A DNA stretch of 8,142 nt from UPXZ01 sp964568675 (GCA_964568675.1 CAZMQV010000099.1:1-8142); one strand, 5' to 3'; counted from the first letter of the stretch, positions 1-6,701 are shown. Notes: generated by a model not told the origin, from the sequence alone. A program made the numbers and translations.

Positions 1-49
1 GACCTTCAGAACCGGAATCTGACGTTCTATACAGCTGAACTACAGGGCC
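1..49 (-). tRNA. tRNA-Arg (anticodon CCG), 5' part only, cut by window edge
   Basis: Read on the minus strand, 49 nt fit a tRNA from position 1 to position 48: acceptor 5' strand GGCCCTG (49-43), T8-A9, D stem GTTC/GAAC, G26, anticodon stem TCAGA/TCTGA around loop TTCCGGT, and variable loop AGGTC. The loop places CCG at positions 34-36, which reads the arginine codon CGG. The T arm, acceptor 3' strand and discriminator base lie beyond base 1. The pairing visible so far is perfect, so nothing suggests decay. It follows the zinc peptidase gene on the same strand and has its own promoter-like box at 91-98. Confidence 0.9.
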
Positions 50-84
50 AAAAATTAGCGTGCAAGAAAACTTGAACGCTAATT
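50..84 (-). terminator. Hairpin with short T tract between zinc peptidase gene and tRNA-Arg
   Basis: Arms 53-66 and 71-84 pair over 14 positions with one mismatch (G62 against A75) and a 4-nt loop. On the minus strand the stem runs into TTTTT (54-50), which stops directly against the first base of tRNA-Arg. The shape is that of an intrinsic terminator for the zinc peptidase gene, which ends 43 nt upstream. However, a TATCTTTG promoter box lies upstream at 91-98, so the same hairpin could form the 5' leader of the tRNA transcript. The structure is seen directly; which role it plays is inference. Confidence 0.6.
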
Positions 85-90
85 CGTATG

Positions 91-98
91 CAAAGATA
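91..98 (-). promoter_or_regulatory. Probable Bacteroidota -7 box for tRNA-Arg
   Basis: The minus strand reads TATCTTTG, an exact match to the Bacteroidota -7 consensus TAnnTTTG and identical to the boxes upstream of tRNA-His and the alkD-like gene in this window. No TTTG lies at the preferred 19-21 nt upstream; the nearest is 25 nt away (124-127), so the -33 part is weak. The expected start point, about six bases downstream, falls at the first base of the 53-84 hairpin. Confidence 0.5.
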
Positions 99-127
99 CA
101 ATATTTTCCGTAAATGCACGCGACAAA

Positions 128-841
128 TTAATCGCGACGTCCCAAAAATATCATAATATAGTAAAATAATGTAGCCAACGAACTGAGAGCAGCTATGAAA
201 TAAGTGTATGCGGCTGCTTTCAGCGCGCCTTTAGCGGCGCCATCTGTTTCATAGTTTGTAATACCAGCATTGCTCAACCAGGCAATCGCACGTTGCGACG
301 CATTTACTTCCACCGGCAAAGTAACGATACTGAATATAGTGGTGAGCGCAAAAAGAATTATACCTATAAACAACAAGCCAGGGAATACATTGAGCAACAA
401 GATGCCACCGAGCAGAATCCATTGAATCCAACGCGATGTGAGGCTTATGACAGGCACTAACTTTGAGCGCATGGTGAGTGGCGCGTAAGCGCGGGCATGC
501 TGCACAGCGTGTCCACATTCGTGAGCCGCTACCGCGGCGGCTGCCACACTGTTGGAGCCATACACCACTTCACTCAAATTCACCGTTTTATTTTGTGGGT
601 TGTAGTGGTCAGTAAGCTGCCCCGGTGTTGATATCACTTGCACGTCATAAATTCCATTGTCGCGAAGCATTTTTTCGGCTACTTGTTTGCCGGTCATGCC
701 ATTACCGAGAAATACTTGGGAGTATTTTTTGAATTTCGACTGAAAATTGAGCTGCACCAACCAACTTAATAGCGCAACTACTCCGAAAAGCACATAAGGC
801 ATCATGCTGATACCCGCATGTGTAGTTTGATAATCGTTCAT
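128..841 (-). CDS. Membrane zinc metallopeptidase, YugP-type (Zn_peptidase_2 family)
   Basis: The 237-residue protein carries a HECGH metalloprotease motif at residues 107-111, within AAHECGHAVQH. The histidines should bind zinc and E108 should act as the catalytic base. E178 in LPVEVNAS is a plausible third ligand, as in YugP relatives. An N-terminal membrane segment (about 14-33), a hydrophobic pair around 138-175 and a C-terminal one (about 210-234) place it in the inner membrane. The stretch QLTDHYNPQNKTVNLSE (75-91) is typical of the family. The physiological substrate is not known to me. The ATG at 841 gives a polar 12-residue lead; starting at Met13 or Met14 would begin at the membrane segment, as many relatives appear to, so the start is uncertain. 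It lies downstream of purA beyond a strong terminator, and I see no clear promoter in 842-940. Confidence 0.9.
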   Translation of the reverse strand: MNDYQTTHAGISMMPYVLFGVVALLSWLVQLNFQSKFKKYSQVFLGNGMTGKQVAEKMLRDNGIYDVQVISTPGQLTDHYNPQNKTVNLSEVVYGSNSVAAAAVAAHECGHAVQHARAYAPLTMRSKLVPVISLTSRWIQWILLGGILLLNVFPGLLFIGIILFALTTIFSIVTLPVEVNASQRAIAWLSNAGITNYETDGAAKGALKAAAYTYFIAALSSLATLFYYIMIFLGRRD

Positions 842-940
842 TTTTTCTTTGTTATAATTAATACTACTGGAAGTTCAACATCAAATCTTAAGCCAAATCC
901 CTATTTCGAACAATTTGTCAGATTATTTTAATACTATTGT

Positions 941-981
941 AAAAAAAATCAATGCCCATCCATTGAAAAGAAAGGCATTGA
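941..981 (-). terminator. Intrinsic terminator after purA
   Basis: Perfect 8-bp arms 949-956 and 974-981 (TCAATGCC/GGCATTGA on the minus strand) enclose a 17-nt loop and are followed by eight T residues (948-941). It sits 25 nt after the purA stop codon and should insulate the zinc peptidase gene from purA transcription. Confidence 0.9.
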
Positions 982-1006
982 CTTATCATATTATTAAACC
1001 TAAAAC

Positions 1007-2281
1007 TTAGTCTTCCTGGTGTCTGAAGATGGTTTGCTGTCTATCAGGGCCTACAGACACGATTGACACCGGCACCTGCAACTCTTCTTCCAGAAAATCG
1101 AGATAGGCGTTTAGCTCTTCGGGGAATTCGTTTTCGTCCTGAACTTTTGTCAGGTCACACTGCCATCCTGTCAGTTCCACATAAATCGGCTCCACCACTT
1201 CACTCAAATCAAAGGGCAATGTTTCTGTTTCGCCGTTGGGCATTTTATACGCCACACAAGCCTTGATGGTTTCAAACTCATCAAGCACATCGCCTTTCAT
1301 CATGATAAGTTGCGTAACCCCATTCACCATGATGGCATATTTGAGAGCAACTAAGTCAATCCAGCCGCAACGTCGCGGACGCCCGGTAACAGAGCCATAC
1401 TCCGAACCGCGATCACGCATGCGATTTCCATCTTCATCTTCGAGTTCGGTAGGGAATGGGCCACTGCCCACACGCGTGCAATAGGCTTTGAATATACCGA
1501 ATACTTCTCCAATTTGGTTGGGAGCAACCCCCAACCCGGTACATGCGCCTGCACAAACGGTGTTGGATGACGTTACGAAAGGATAAGAACCAAAGTCAAT
1601 ATCGAGCATTGTACCTTGTGCTCCCTCCGCCAACACCGGCTTATCCGCTTTCATTGCGGAGTTAACAAGCTGTTCGCTATCGATAAATTCAAATTTCTTT
1701 AACACTTCAATACCTGCAAACCACTCTTTTTCGAGGCTCGCAAGATCAAACTCCAACTCATATTGCTTCAGAATATCGAGGTGGCGCTGTGTTGCTTTTT
1801 GGTATTTCTCATCGAAATTGTGTAGGATATCGCCAACACGCAAACCGTTGCGACTTATTTTATCGGTATAAGTAGGGCCAATGCCTTTGCCGGTAGTCCC
1901 GATTTTCTCGTTTCCTTTTGCCAATTCAAACGCTTTGTCGAGCAAGCCGTGAGTTGGAAGAATCAAGTGAGCTTTCTTGGAGATTTTCAAGCGTTCGGTA
2001 AGTGGATGACCCGACTTTTCGAGCGCCTCAACTTCATCTTTAAATAATGAGGGATTAAGAACAACCCCATTTCCGATGATATTAATCTTATCGCCCTGAA
2101 AAATCCCGGAAGGAATGGAGCGAAGCACAAATTTCTTGCCTTCAAATTCGAGGGTATGTCCGGCGTTTGGTCCTCCCTGAAAACGCGCCACTACGTCATA
2201 TTTTGGAGTAAGCACATCCACGACCTTACCTTTACCTTCGTCACCCCACTGAAGCCCTAATAACACATCCACTTTGTTCAT
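1007..2281 (-). CDS. purA: Adenylosuccinate synthase
   Basis: The cytoplasmic enzyme joins IMP and aspartate using GTP to form adenylosuccinate, the first committed step from IMP to AMP. The 424-residue product has the usual bacterial length and all signatures: QWGDEGKGK (11-19, phosphate loop with catalytic Asp14), GHT with catalytic His42, GTTGKGIGPTYTDK (128-141), EGAQG (219-223), RVGSGPFPTEL (270-280) and TGRPRRCGW (299-307). I start it at the ATG at 2281, giving MNKVDVLLGLQWG. The frame stays open to a TTG at 2290, but that would add only three residues and bring the start within 7 nt of the fur stop. It follows fur after 16 nt, so the two are probably co-transcribed, and it ends at a strong terminator. 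The upstream leader (GAGAAAA) is A-rich with no real Shine-Dalgarno sequence. Confidence 0.98.
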   Translation of the reverse strand: MNKVDVLLGLQWGDEGKGKVVDVLTPKYDVVARFQGGPNAGHTLEFEGKKFVLRSIPSGIFQGDKINIIGNGVVLNPSLFKDEVEALEKSGHPLTERLKISKKAHLILPTHGLLDKAFELAKGNEKIGTTGKGIGPTYTDKISRNGLRVGDILHNFDEKYQKATQRHLDILKQYELEFDLASLEKEWFAGIEVLKKFEFIDSEQLVNSAMKADKPVLAEGAQGTMLDIDFGSYPFVTSSNTVCAGACTGLGVAPNQIGEVFGIFKAYCTRVGSGPFPTELEDEDGNRMRDRGSEYGSVTGRPRRCGWIDLVALKYAIMVNGVTQLIMMKGDVLDEFETIKACVAYKMPNGETETLPFDLSEVVEPIYVELTGWQCDLTKVQDENEFPEELNAYLDFLEEELQVPVSIVSVGPDRQQTIFRHQED

Positions 2282-2297
2282 TTTTCTCAATTAAATA

Positions 2298-2762
2298 TTA
2301 TTGTTTGTTTAATTTGGATAATTCTGATTTGCATTTGCTGCATAGTCCATATAGATAAAGCGAATAATGGCTCATTTGGAAATGGACAAATTTCTTATTT
2401 TGAATGGCAGCGCGAATAGCTTTATCGGAAAATTCTTTAATTTTACCACATTTGGAGCATACGAGATGATGATGAATGAGCGAGCCAAATGTCTTTTCGT
2501 ATTGCGCTATCTGATCGCCAAACTGATGCTTAACTACCAGATGACACTCCAGGAGCAATTCCAGCGTGTTGTAAACCGTAGCTAAACTCACACGATACTC
2601 CTCCGACATCGCCTTATGCAGATCTTCCGCCTTGAAGTGCCCCTCGTAAGCATAAACCCGCTCAAGAATAGCGAAACGCTCCGGGGTTTTACGGTGTTTT
2701 CTTTCTACTAAAAAATTAGTAAAAATATCCCGAACCGTATCTAGTGAATTTTCGTCCTTCAT
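2298..2762 (-). CDS. Fur/PerR-family metal-dependent transcriptional regulator
   Basis: The 154-residue protein has the two-domain Fur layout. An N-terminal winged helix contains the recognition-helix stretch SLATVYNTLELLLE (59-72), followed by a C-terminal dimerisation and metal domain. Two CxxC pairs (C102/C105 and C141/C144) form the expected structural zinc site. H97-H99, E110 and H132 sit where Fur and PerR bind the sensory metal. The motifs do not decide between iron (Fur), peroxide (PerR) and zinc (Zur) sensing, so I give no gene symbol. It is the first gene of a unit with purA (16 nt gap), with its own -7-like box at 2801-2808. I see no convincing Fur or PerR operator in the short leader. 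Start at the ATG 2762 fits the family; a lead of about 15 residues precedes the first helix. Confidence 0.93.
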   Translation of the reverse strand: MKDENSLDTVRDIFTNFLVERKHRKTPERFAILERVYAYEGHFKAEDLHKAMSEEYRVSLATVYNTLELLLECHLVVKHQFGDQIAQYEKTFGSLIHHHLVCSKCGKIKEFSDKAIRAAIQNKKFVHFQMSHYSLYLYGLCSKCKSELSKLNKQ

Positions 2763-2800
2763 TTCAAATAGCTAAATTATATTTTTTTCCAAAAAGCAAG

Positions 2801-2808
2801 CAAAAATA
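2801..2808 (-). promoter_or_regulatory. Probable -7 box for the fur-purA unit
   Basis: The minus strand reads TATTTTTG, matching TAnnTTTG, 38 nt upstream of the fur start codon and just past the stop codon of the alkD-like gene. No TTTG box is visible at 19-21 nt upstream, so the match is only half complete. I see no terminator between the alkD-like gene and this box, so read-through into fur is also possible. Confidence 0.5.
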
Positions 2809-2831
2809 CTACTTTTAAATGAGTTTCCGAC

Positions 2832-3518
2832 TTAAAAATTCAAAAAAGATACTTCATTGCTGATTTCATTAACAATATATGCAACCGAGGCTTGCTCCTT
2901 ATTTTCAATTTGTTGGATTTTTTCAGATACTTTTTGTGCGGTGGCTTCATTTCGCCTACACAGTCGCGCAAGGGCGTTGGCAATGGATTTGTACAGTAGA
3001 AACTCGGGAGATTGCGCATGTTGAATTGCCATCAAAATAAGTTTTTCTGCCTGCTCGTCGGAGTATTCTTTCCAGATTCGCGCCGCGAGGGTGAAACCCG
3101 TAATTTTCGTCCAAATATTTTCAGCCGATATACATTCCAAGCTTAAATTCGATTGATAGGGCAAGCGAGAAAGCAAATTCATGGACAATTGCTCGGCAAG
3201 TTCGATGTTATTCACATCACGCACCCAATCGAAAGCCATTTTTTCTTCAAATTTATCCACCGGGGCAATCAATGTAGCCATGATCATAGTTTCACGTGCG
3301 CCCTGCGCCCAAAGTCGTTCGGCAAGGTCGAGACGCCCTGCGTAGTTGGCGGCAATTTCTTTGATTCGGGGCAGCGATACACCCCAATTCATTTTATACT
3401 CGATGCCTTTATCGCGCATCGAATCGGCAACCACTCCATTCATCGAGGTGCGAAGCAAGCGTCGAATGAGGCGTATGGTTTTGTCAATTTCCGAATTATC
3501 TAAAAACAGTTTACTCAT
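2832..3518 (-). CDS. AlkD-like DNA alkylation repair protein (HEAT-like repeats)
   Basis: The 228-residue, almost entirely helical, soluble protein resembles the DNA alkylation repair family (AlkC/AlkD superfamily), whose characterised members remove N3- and N7-alkylated purines from DNA. Supporting stretches are the N-terminal LRTSMNGVVADSMRDKG (22-38), the family-like GVSLPRIKEIAANY (46-59) and HEAT-like helices such as ARETMIMATLI (74-84), AFDWVRDVNN (95-104) and GFTLAARIW (141-149). I cannot align it well enough to confirm the catalytic Asp and Trp residues of Bacillus AlkD, so glycosylase activity is inferred. Short Bacteroidales members of this family are common and little studied. The start at 3518 is well supported by AAGGAG 8 nt upstream. 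A promoter-like box at 3608-3638 leaves a leader of about 80 nt. Confidence 0.78.
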   Translation of the reverse strand: MSKLFLDNSEIDKTIRLIRRLLRTSMNGVVADSMRDKGIEYKMNWGVSLPRIKEIAANYAGRLDLAERLWAQGARETMIMATLIAPVDKFEEKMAFDWVRDVNNIELAEQLSMNLLSRLPYQSNLSLECISAENIWTKITGFTLAARIWKEYSDEQAEKLILMAIQHAQSPEFLLYKSIANALARLCRRNEATAQKVSEKIQQIENKEQASVAYIVNEISNEVSFLNF

Positions 3519-3526
3519 TATCGGTT

Positions 3527-3532
3527 CTCCTT
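3527..3532 (-). promoter_or_regulatory. Canonical Shine-Dalgarno sequence of the alkD-like gene
   Basis: The minus strand reads AAGGAG with 8 nt to the ATG at 3518. This is the only near-perfect Shine-Dalgarno sequence before a gene in the window; the other starts have A-rich leaders. It fixes the start codon. Confidence 0.75.
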
Positions 3533-3557
3533 ATTATTAAGTTGTTGAATTTAAGAC

Positions 3558-3576
3558 GGTAGCGATTTTCGCTTCC
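3558..3576 (-). other. Small hairpin in the leader of the alkD-like gene
   Basis: AGCGA (3561-3565) and TCGCT (3569-3573) pair around a 3-nt loop, and a further two G-C pairs form beyond a T-T mismatch. It lies between the presumed promoter at 3608-3638 and the Shine-Dalgarno sequence, with no T tract, so it is not a terminator. It may shape the leader or mean nothing. Confidence 0.3.
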
Positions 3577-3607
3577 ATTTCAATAAAATCTACTTGTGAT
3601 TATTTTG

Positions 3608-3638
3608 CAAAGATATTGAAGTTTTTCCTGAAAATAAA
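3608..3638 (-). promoter_or_regulatory. Probable promoter of the alkD-like gene
   Basis: On the minus strand TATCTTTG (3615-3608) matches the -7 consensus exactly. TTTA (3638-3635), one base off TTTG, lies 19 nt upstream at the right distance for a -33 box. Its -33 box directly abuts that of the divergent tRNA-His promoter. Confidence 0.6.
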
Positions 3639-3670
3639 TTTGCATAATAACAAAATCTGCACTATCTTTG
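3639..3670 (+). promoter_or_regulatory. Promoter of tRNA-His, full Bacteroidota layout
   Basis: TTTG at 3639-3642 and TATCTTTG at 3663-3670 are separated by exactly 20 nt, a perfect fit to the primary sigma factor pattern TTTG-N19-21-TAnnTTTG. The likely start point is near 3677, about ten bases before the tRNA. Confidence 0.8.
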
Positions 3671-3686
3671 CACCGCAAATAAAAAT

Positions 3687-3761
<75 letters not shown>

Positions 3762-3767
3762 CAGCAG

Positions 3768-3800
3768 AAAAAGAAGTTCAGCATCTGAGCTTCTTTTTTT
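3768..3800 (+). terminator. Intrinsic terminator after tRNA-His
   Basis: Arms 3768-3781 and 3785-3798 pair over 14 positions with one G-T wobble and a 3-nt loop (CAT). The distal part is AAAAAGAAG/CTTCTTTTT, ending in a run of seven T (3794-3800). It lies 6 nt after the tRNA. Confidence 0.9.
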
Positions 3801-3972
3801 ATTTTCCACTTCCTGATTTAATATTTTCAGACGTATCCCTCCACTCGAATCAGAAATTACCAAAACATATTTCGGCTATCAAAAGAACTCAAATTACGCT
3901 ATTTTCGATGCAAAATAAAGAGAAAATCAAAAGAGCGTCAAACAGTATGTAAGATTTATCAAAGAAAATTAC

Positions 3973-3980
3973 TATTTTTG
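3973..3980 (+). promoter_or_regulatory. Probable -7 box for lysC
   Basis: TATTTTTG matches TAnnTTTG, 43 nt upstream of the lysC start codon. There is no TTTG 19-21 nt upstream. The leader of about 38 nt is too short for a lysine riboswitch. The rest of 3801-3972 is AT-rich and shows nothing else I can support. Confidence 0.5.
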
Positions 3981-4023
3981 CAGTTCAATAAAAAACTGTT
4001 CACCAACAATTAATTAAAAGAAA

Positions 4024-5337
4024 ATGAAAGTATTAAAATTCGGTGGAACATCCGTTGGGTCTGCAACAAATATGAAAAATGTTGCAAAATTAGTAACAAA
4101 CGGCGACCAGAATATCGTTGTATTGTCTGCAATGTCGGGCACTACCAATAGTTTAGTAGAAATATCCGACTATTTTTACAAAAAGAACACAGCAGGCGCA
4201 CTCGAAAAAATCAACTTGCTTGAGCATCATTATCACGATACCATTCAGCAACTCTATACAAAACCGGAATTATTAAAGAAATCGGAAGAGATAATTCATT
4301 CCATTTTTGAATACCTGCGCTCATTCTCAAAGGGTGTATTCACCATTTTCGAAGAAAAAATAATTTTAGCGCAAGGCGAATTACTTTCTACCAACATGTT
4401 TCAGCTTTATCTGGAGGAAACGGGAGTTCAGAGCGCGCTAATCCCCGCGTTGGAATACATGCGCATTGACAAAAACTCGGAACCCGACACTGCTTACATT
4501 GCCGAAAACATCAAGAAGATTTTGGATGAAACGCCGGGCAAACAGATATATGTTACTCAGGGCTACATTTGCCGCAACTTCTACGGCGAAATTGACAACC
4601 TGCAACGTGGCGGAAGCGACTACTCCGCTTCGCTGATTGGCGCGGCAATTCGTGCGGAAGAAATTCAAATATGGACCGACATTGACGGAATGCACAACAA
4701 CGACCCACGCTTTGTGCAAGGCACACGCCCGGTACCGATGCTTCATTTCGAAGAAGCTGCAGAGCTTGCTTATTTTGGCGCGAAAATTCTACACCCAACT
4801 TGCATTTTGCCGGCGAAGCTACACAACATCCCGGTGAGATTGCTCAACACCATGAATCCTTTGGCTCCCGGAACAATCATTTCCAACAAAAGAATAAAAG
4901 GAGTGATTGAAGCCGTTGCGGCAAAAGACAGCATCACCGCCATTAAAATTAAATCGGGACACATGTTGCTGGCATACGGATTTTTGCGTAAAGTTTTCGA
5001 AATTTTCGAAAAGAATCTGACTCCAATTGACATGATAACCACATCGGAAGTGGGAGTTTCGGTAACTATCGACAACACACGCAAATTGGATGAAATAGTG
5101 AACGAGCTGAAAAAATTCGGCACAGTAACGGTGGAAAGCGACATGGTAATTATCTGCGTGGTAGGCGACCTCGAATATGAAATGGTAGGATTCCAGGCAA
5201 AGGTTGTCAATGCGCTTAAAGACATACCAGTGCGCATGATTTCATACGGAGGCAGCAATTACAACATTTCGCTGTTAGTGAAAGCTGAAGACAAAGTACG
5301 GGCGCTCAACCTTCTGAGCGAAACGCTTTTCAACTAA
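4024..5337 (+). CDS. lysC: Aspartate kinase (monofunctional, two ACT domains)
   Basis: The cytoplasmic enzyme phosphorylates aspartate to 4-phospho-aspartate, the entry step to lysine (and diaminopimelate), threonine and methionine. The 437-residue protein has the amino-acid kinase domain (about 1-290) with KFGGTSVG (5-12), RGGSDYSA (195-202), WTDIDGM (217-223), NNDPR (225-229) and AAELAYFGAKILHP (245-258). A C-terminal regulatory region (about 300-437) carries two ACT domains. PIDMITTSEVGVSVTID (334-350) corresponds to the lysine-binding stretch of E. coli LysC, so lysine feedback inhibition is likely but inferred. There is no homoserine dehydrogenase domain, which fits lysC better than thrA. 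lysA follows after 88 nt, supporting a role in lysine and cell-wall diaminopimelate supply. The start is preceded by TTAAAAGAAA, an A-rich leader without a Shine-Dalgarno sequence. Confidence 0.95.
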   Translation: MKVLKFGGTSVGSATNMKNVAKLVTNGDQNIVVLSAMSGTTNSLVEISDYFYKKNTAGALEKINLLEHHYHDTIQQLYTKPELLKKSEEIIHSIFEYLRSFSKGVFTIFEEKIILAQGELLSTNMFQLYLEETGVQSALIPALEYMRIDKNSEPDTAYIAENIKKILDETPGKQIYVTQGYICRNFYGEIDNLQRGGSDYSASLIGAAIRAEEIQIWTDIDGMHNNDPRFVQGTRPVPMLHFEEAAELAYFGAKILHPTCILPAKLHNIPVRLLNTMNPLAPGTIISNKRIKGVIEAVAAKDSITAIKIKSGHMLLAYGFLRKVFEIFEKNLTPIDMITTSEVGVSVTIDNTRKLDEIVNELKKFGTVTVESDMVIICVVGDLEYEMVGFQAKVVNALKDIPVRMISYGGSNYNISLLVKAEDKVRALNLLSETLFN

Positions 5338-5360
5338 ACAAAAAAAAACAATATGGAAAC

Positions 5361-5395
5361 AAAAACCGATGAGCCAACCAACTCATCGGTTTTTT
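5361..5395 (+). terminator. Intrinsic terminator or attenuator between lysC and lysA
   Basis: Perfect 13-bp arms (5361-5373 and 5382-5394, core ACCGATGAG/CTCATCGGT) enclose an 8-nt loop, with a run of six T (5390-5395). It starts 23 nt after the lysC stop. No TAnnTTTG box lies between it and the lysA start at 5426, so lysA may depend on read-through. A 14-codon frame (5353-5397) covers the whole hairpin. Confidence 0.85.
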
Positions 5396-5425
5396 AAGAA
5401 ATAAATCATTCGAAAAAAAGAACTC

Positions 5426-6592
5426 ATGATTAAAGCAAATTATCCGACAGAAAAATTCACGGCGCTGCAAACGCCGTTTTATTATTATGATTTGGAACTT
5501 CTACGCAACACATTGGAATCGATAAAGAAGATAAATCTGCCTAAAAACTACGAAGTGCACTACGCATTGAAAGCCAATGTAAACCCGGAAGTATTGAAAA
5601 CGATTCGTGAAGCCGGATTAGGAGCCGACTGCGTAAGTGGTGGCGAAGTGCAAGCCGCGCTCGACGCCGGATTTTCCAATTCAAAAATTGTGTTTGCCGG
5701 TGTGGGGAAAGCCGACTGGGAAATAAACCTGGCGCTGGACAACGATATTTATTGCTTTAATGTGGAGTCGGTTCCGGAGCTGGAAGTTATAAACGAACTT
5801 GCGGAAGCAAAGAATAAAACTGCGAAAATAGCCCTGCGAATCAACCCAAATGTAAGCGCGCATACGCATAAATACATCACAACCGGACTGAACGAAAATA
5901 AATTTGGAATCAACATGGAAGATTTAGAGTCGGTAATTGGCTTGCTCCCTACCCTGCAGAATATTCAGTTTATTGGCATTCATTTCCACATCGGCTCTCA
6001 AATTACCGATATGACTTCGTTTCACAACCTGTGTGTAAAAATAGATGAAGTGCAGGAATTATTTGTAAAGAATAATGTTGAAATAAGCGACATCAACGTT
6101 GGAGGAGGTTTGGGAGTGAACTATCAACATCCAAATCACTTTCCGATTGCGGAGTTCGAAATGTATTTCAGCACTTACATGGATCATTTGAACCTCAAGC
6201 CGGGGCAAAAACTTCATTTTGAATTAGGCAGAGCCATTGTAGCGCAATGTGGTAGTCTGATTTCGAAAGTATTGTATATCAAAAAAGGGAAAGAAAAACA
6301 ATTTGCCATTCTCGATGCCGGGATGACCGATTTGATTCGTCCGGCACTTTATCAAGCTTATCACCGCATCGAAAACCTAAGTTCTGACGGCGCAACTGAA
6401 ATCTACGACGTGGTGGGTCCTATTTGCGAATCTTCGGATGTGTTTGCTGAGAATGCGGAACTAAACAGCACGAAAAGAGGAGATTTGATAGCGCTGCGCA
6501 CCGCGGGGGCTTATGGCGAAATCATGGCATCGCGCTACAACCTTCGTAAAATCCCTGCAGCCTACACTTCCGACCAATTGAATGGAAGATAA
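5426..6592 (+). CDS. lysA: Diaminopimelate decarboxylase
   Basis: The PLP enzyme decarboxylates meso-diaminopimelate to L-lysine, the last step of the pathway, in the cytoplasm. The 388-residue protein is a fold-type III enzyme: an alanine-racemase-like barrel with PLP lysine K49 in HYALKAN (45-51), the HFHIGSQ stretch (186-192), the glycine-rich phosphate-binding loop GGGLGV (226-231), ELGRAIVAQCG (266-276), DAGMTDLIRPALY (297-309), catalytic Cys334 in CESSD (334-338) and GAYGEIMAS (361-369). The usual EPGR motif reads ELGR here, which I recall as normal for Bacteroidota LysA. It is followed by a terminator and preceded by the lysC-lysA hairpin. The start at 5426 has no Shine-Dalgarno sequence but gives a family-like N terminus. 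Confidence 0.96.
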   Translation: MIKANYPTEKFTALQTPFYYYDLELLRNTLESIKKINLPKNYEVHYALKANVNPEVLKTIREAGLGADCVSGGEVQAALDAGFSNSKIVFAGVGKADWEINLALDNDIYCFNVESVPELEVINELAEAKNKTAKIALRINPNVSAHTHKYITTGLNENKFGINMEDLESVIGLLPTLQNIQFIGIHFHIGSQITDMTSFHNLCVKIDEVQELFVKNNVEISDINVGGGLGVNYQHPNHFPIAEFEMYFSTYMDHLNLKPGQKLHFELGRAIVAQCGSLISKVLYIKKGKEKQFAILDAGMTDLIRPALYQAYHRIENLSSDGATEIYDVVGPICESSDVFAENAELNSTKRGDLIALRTAGAYGEIMASRYNLRKIPAAYTSDQLNGR

Positions 6593-6655
6593 ACTTCTGA
6601 GATGTATTTGGCTCAAGAAACTATTTAACGAAAAATCTCCGACATTACATTTAAC

Positions 6656-6701
6656 AAAAAGAAATTCTATCCCAAACCAATTTTGGGATGGTTTCTTTTT
6701 T
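6656..6701 (+). terminator. Intrinsic terminator after lysA
   Basis: The inner stem is ATCCCAAA (6669-6676) with TTTGGGAT (6682-6689), 5-nt loop. It continues through a T-G and a C-G pair, then a 2-nt bulge (6665-6666), then nine pairs AAAAAGAAA/TTTCTTTTT (6656-6664 with 6692-6700), ending in a T run (6696-6701). It separates lysA from the glycosyltransferase gene. Confidence 0.85.

Noticed and set aside
266..273. Residues of LysA where EPGR reads ELGR (codons near 6221-6232 of the window), first taken as a damaged motif
   Set aside because: The coordinates given are residue numbers. The surrounding motif and catalytic Lys, Cys and Tyr are intact, and Bacteroidota LysA proteins commonly have Leu here as far as I recall.
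2282..2290. In-frame TTG start giving purA three extra residues
   Set aside because: The ATG at 2281 yields the family N terminus directly. TTG would place the start 7 nt from the fur stop with no better ribosome site.
2761..2790. Fur or PerR operator upstream of the fur start (AAATA...TATTT dyad)
   Set aside because: Only five outer base pairs with an irregular centre in very AT-rich DNA; it is too weak to call.
3909..3953. Fourteen-codon frame upstream of the lysC promoter box (MQNKEKIKRASNSM)
   Set aside because: It lies before the probable promoter, has no ribosome site, and is of a length expected by chance in AT-rich DNA.
3981..4023. Lysine riboswitch or other structured leader before lysC
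   Set aside because: The leader is only about 38 nt. The sole hairpin (CAGTT/AACTG) is 5 bp, far short of the lysine riboswitch fold.
4438..5258. Long minus-strand open frames inside lysC
   Set aside because: They have no ribosome sites or recognisable motifs and overlap a strongly conserved gene; they are shadows of lysC.
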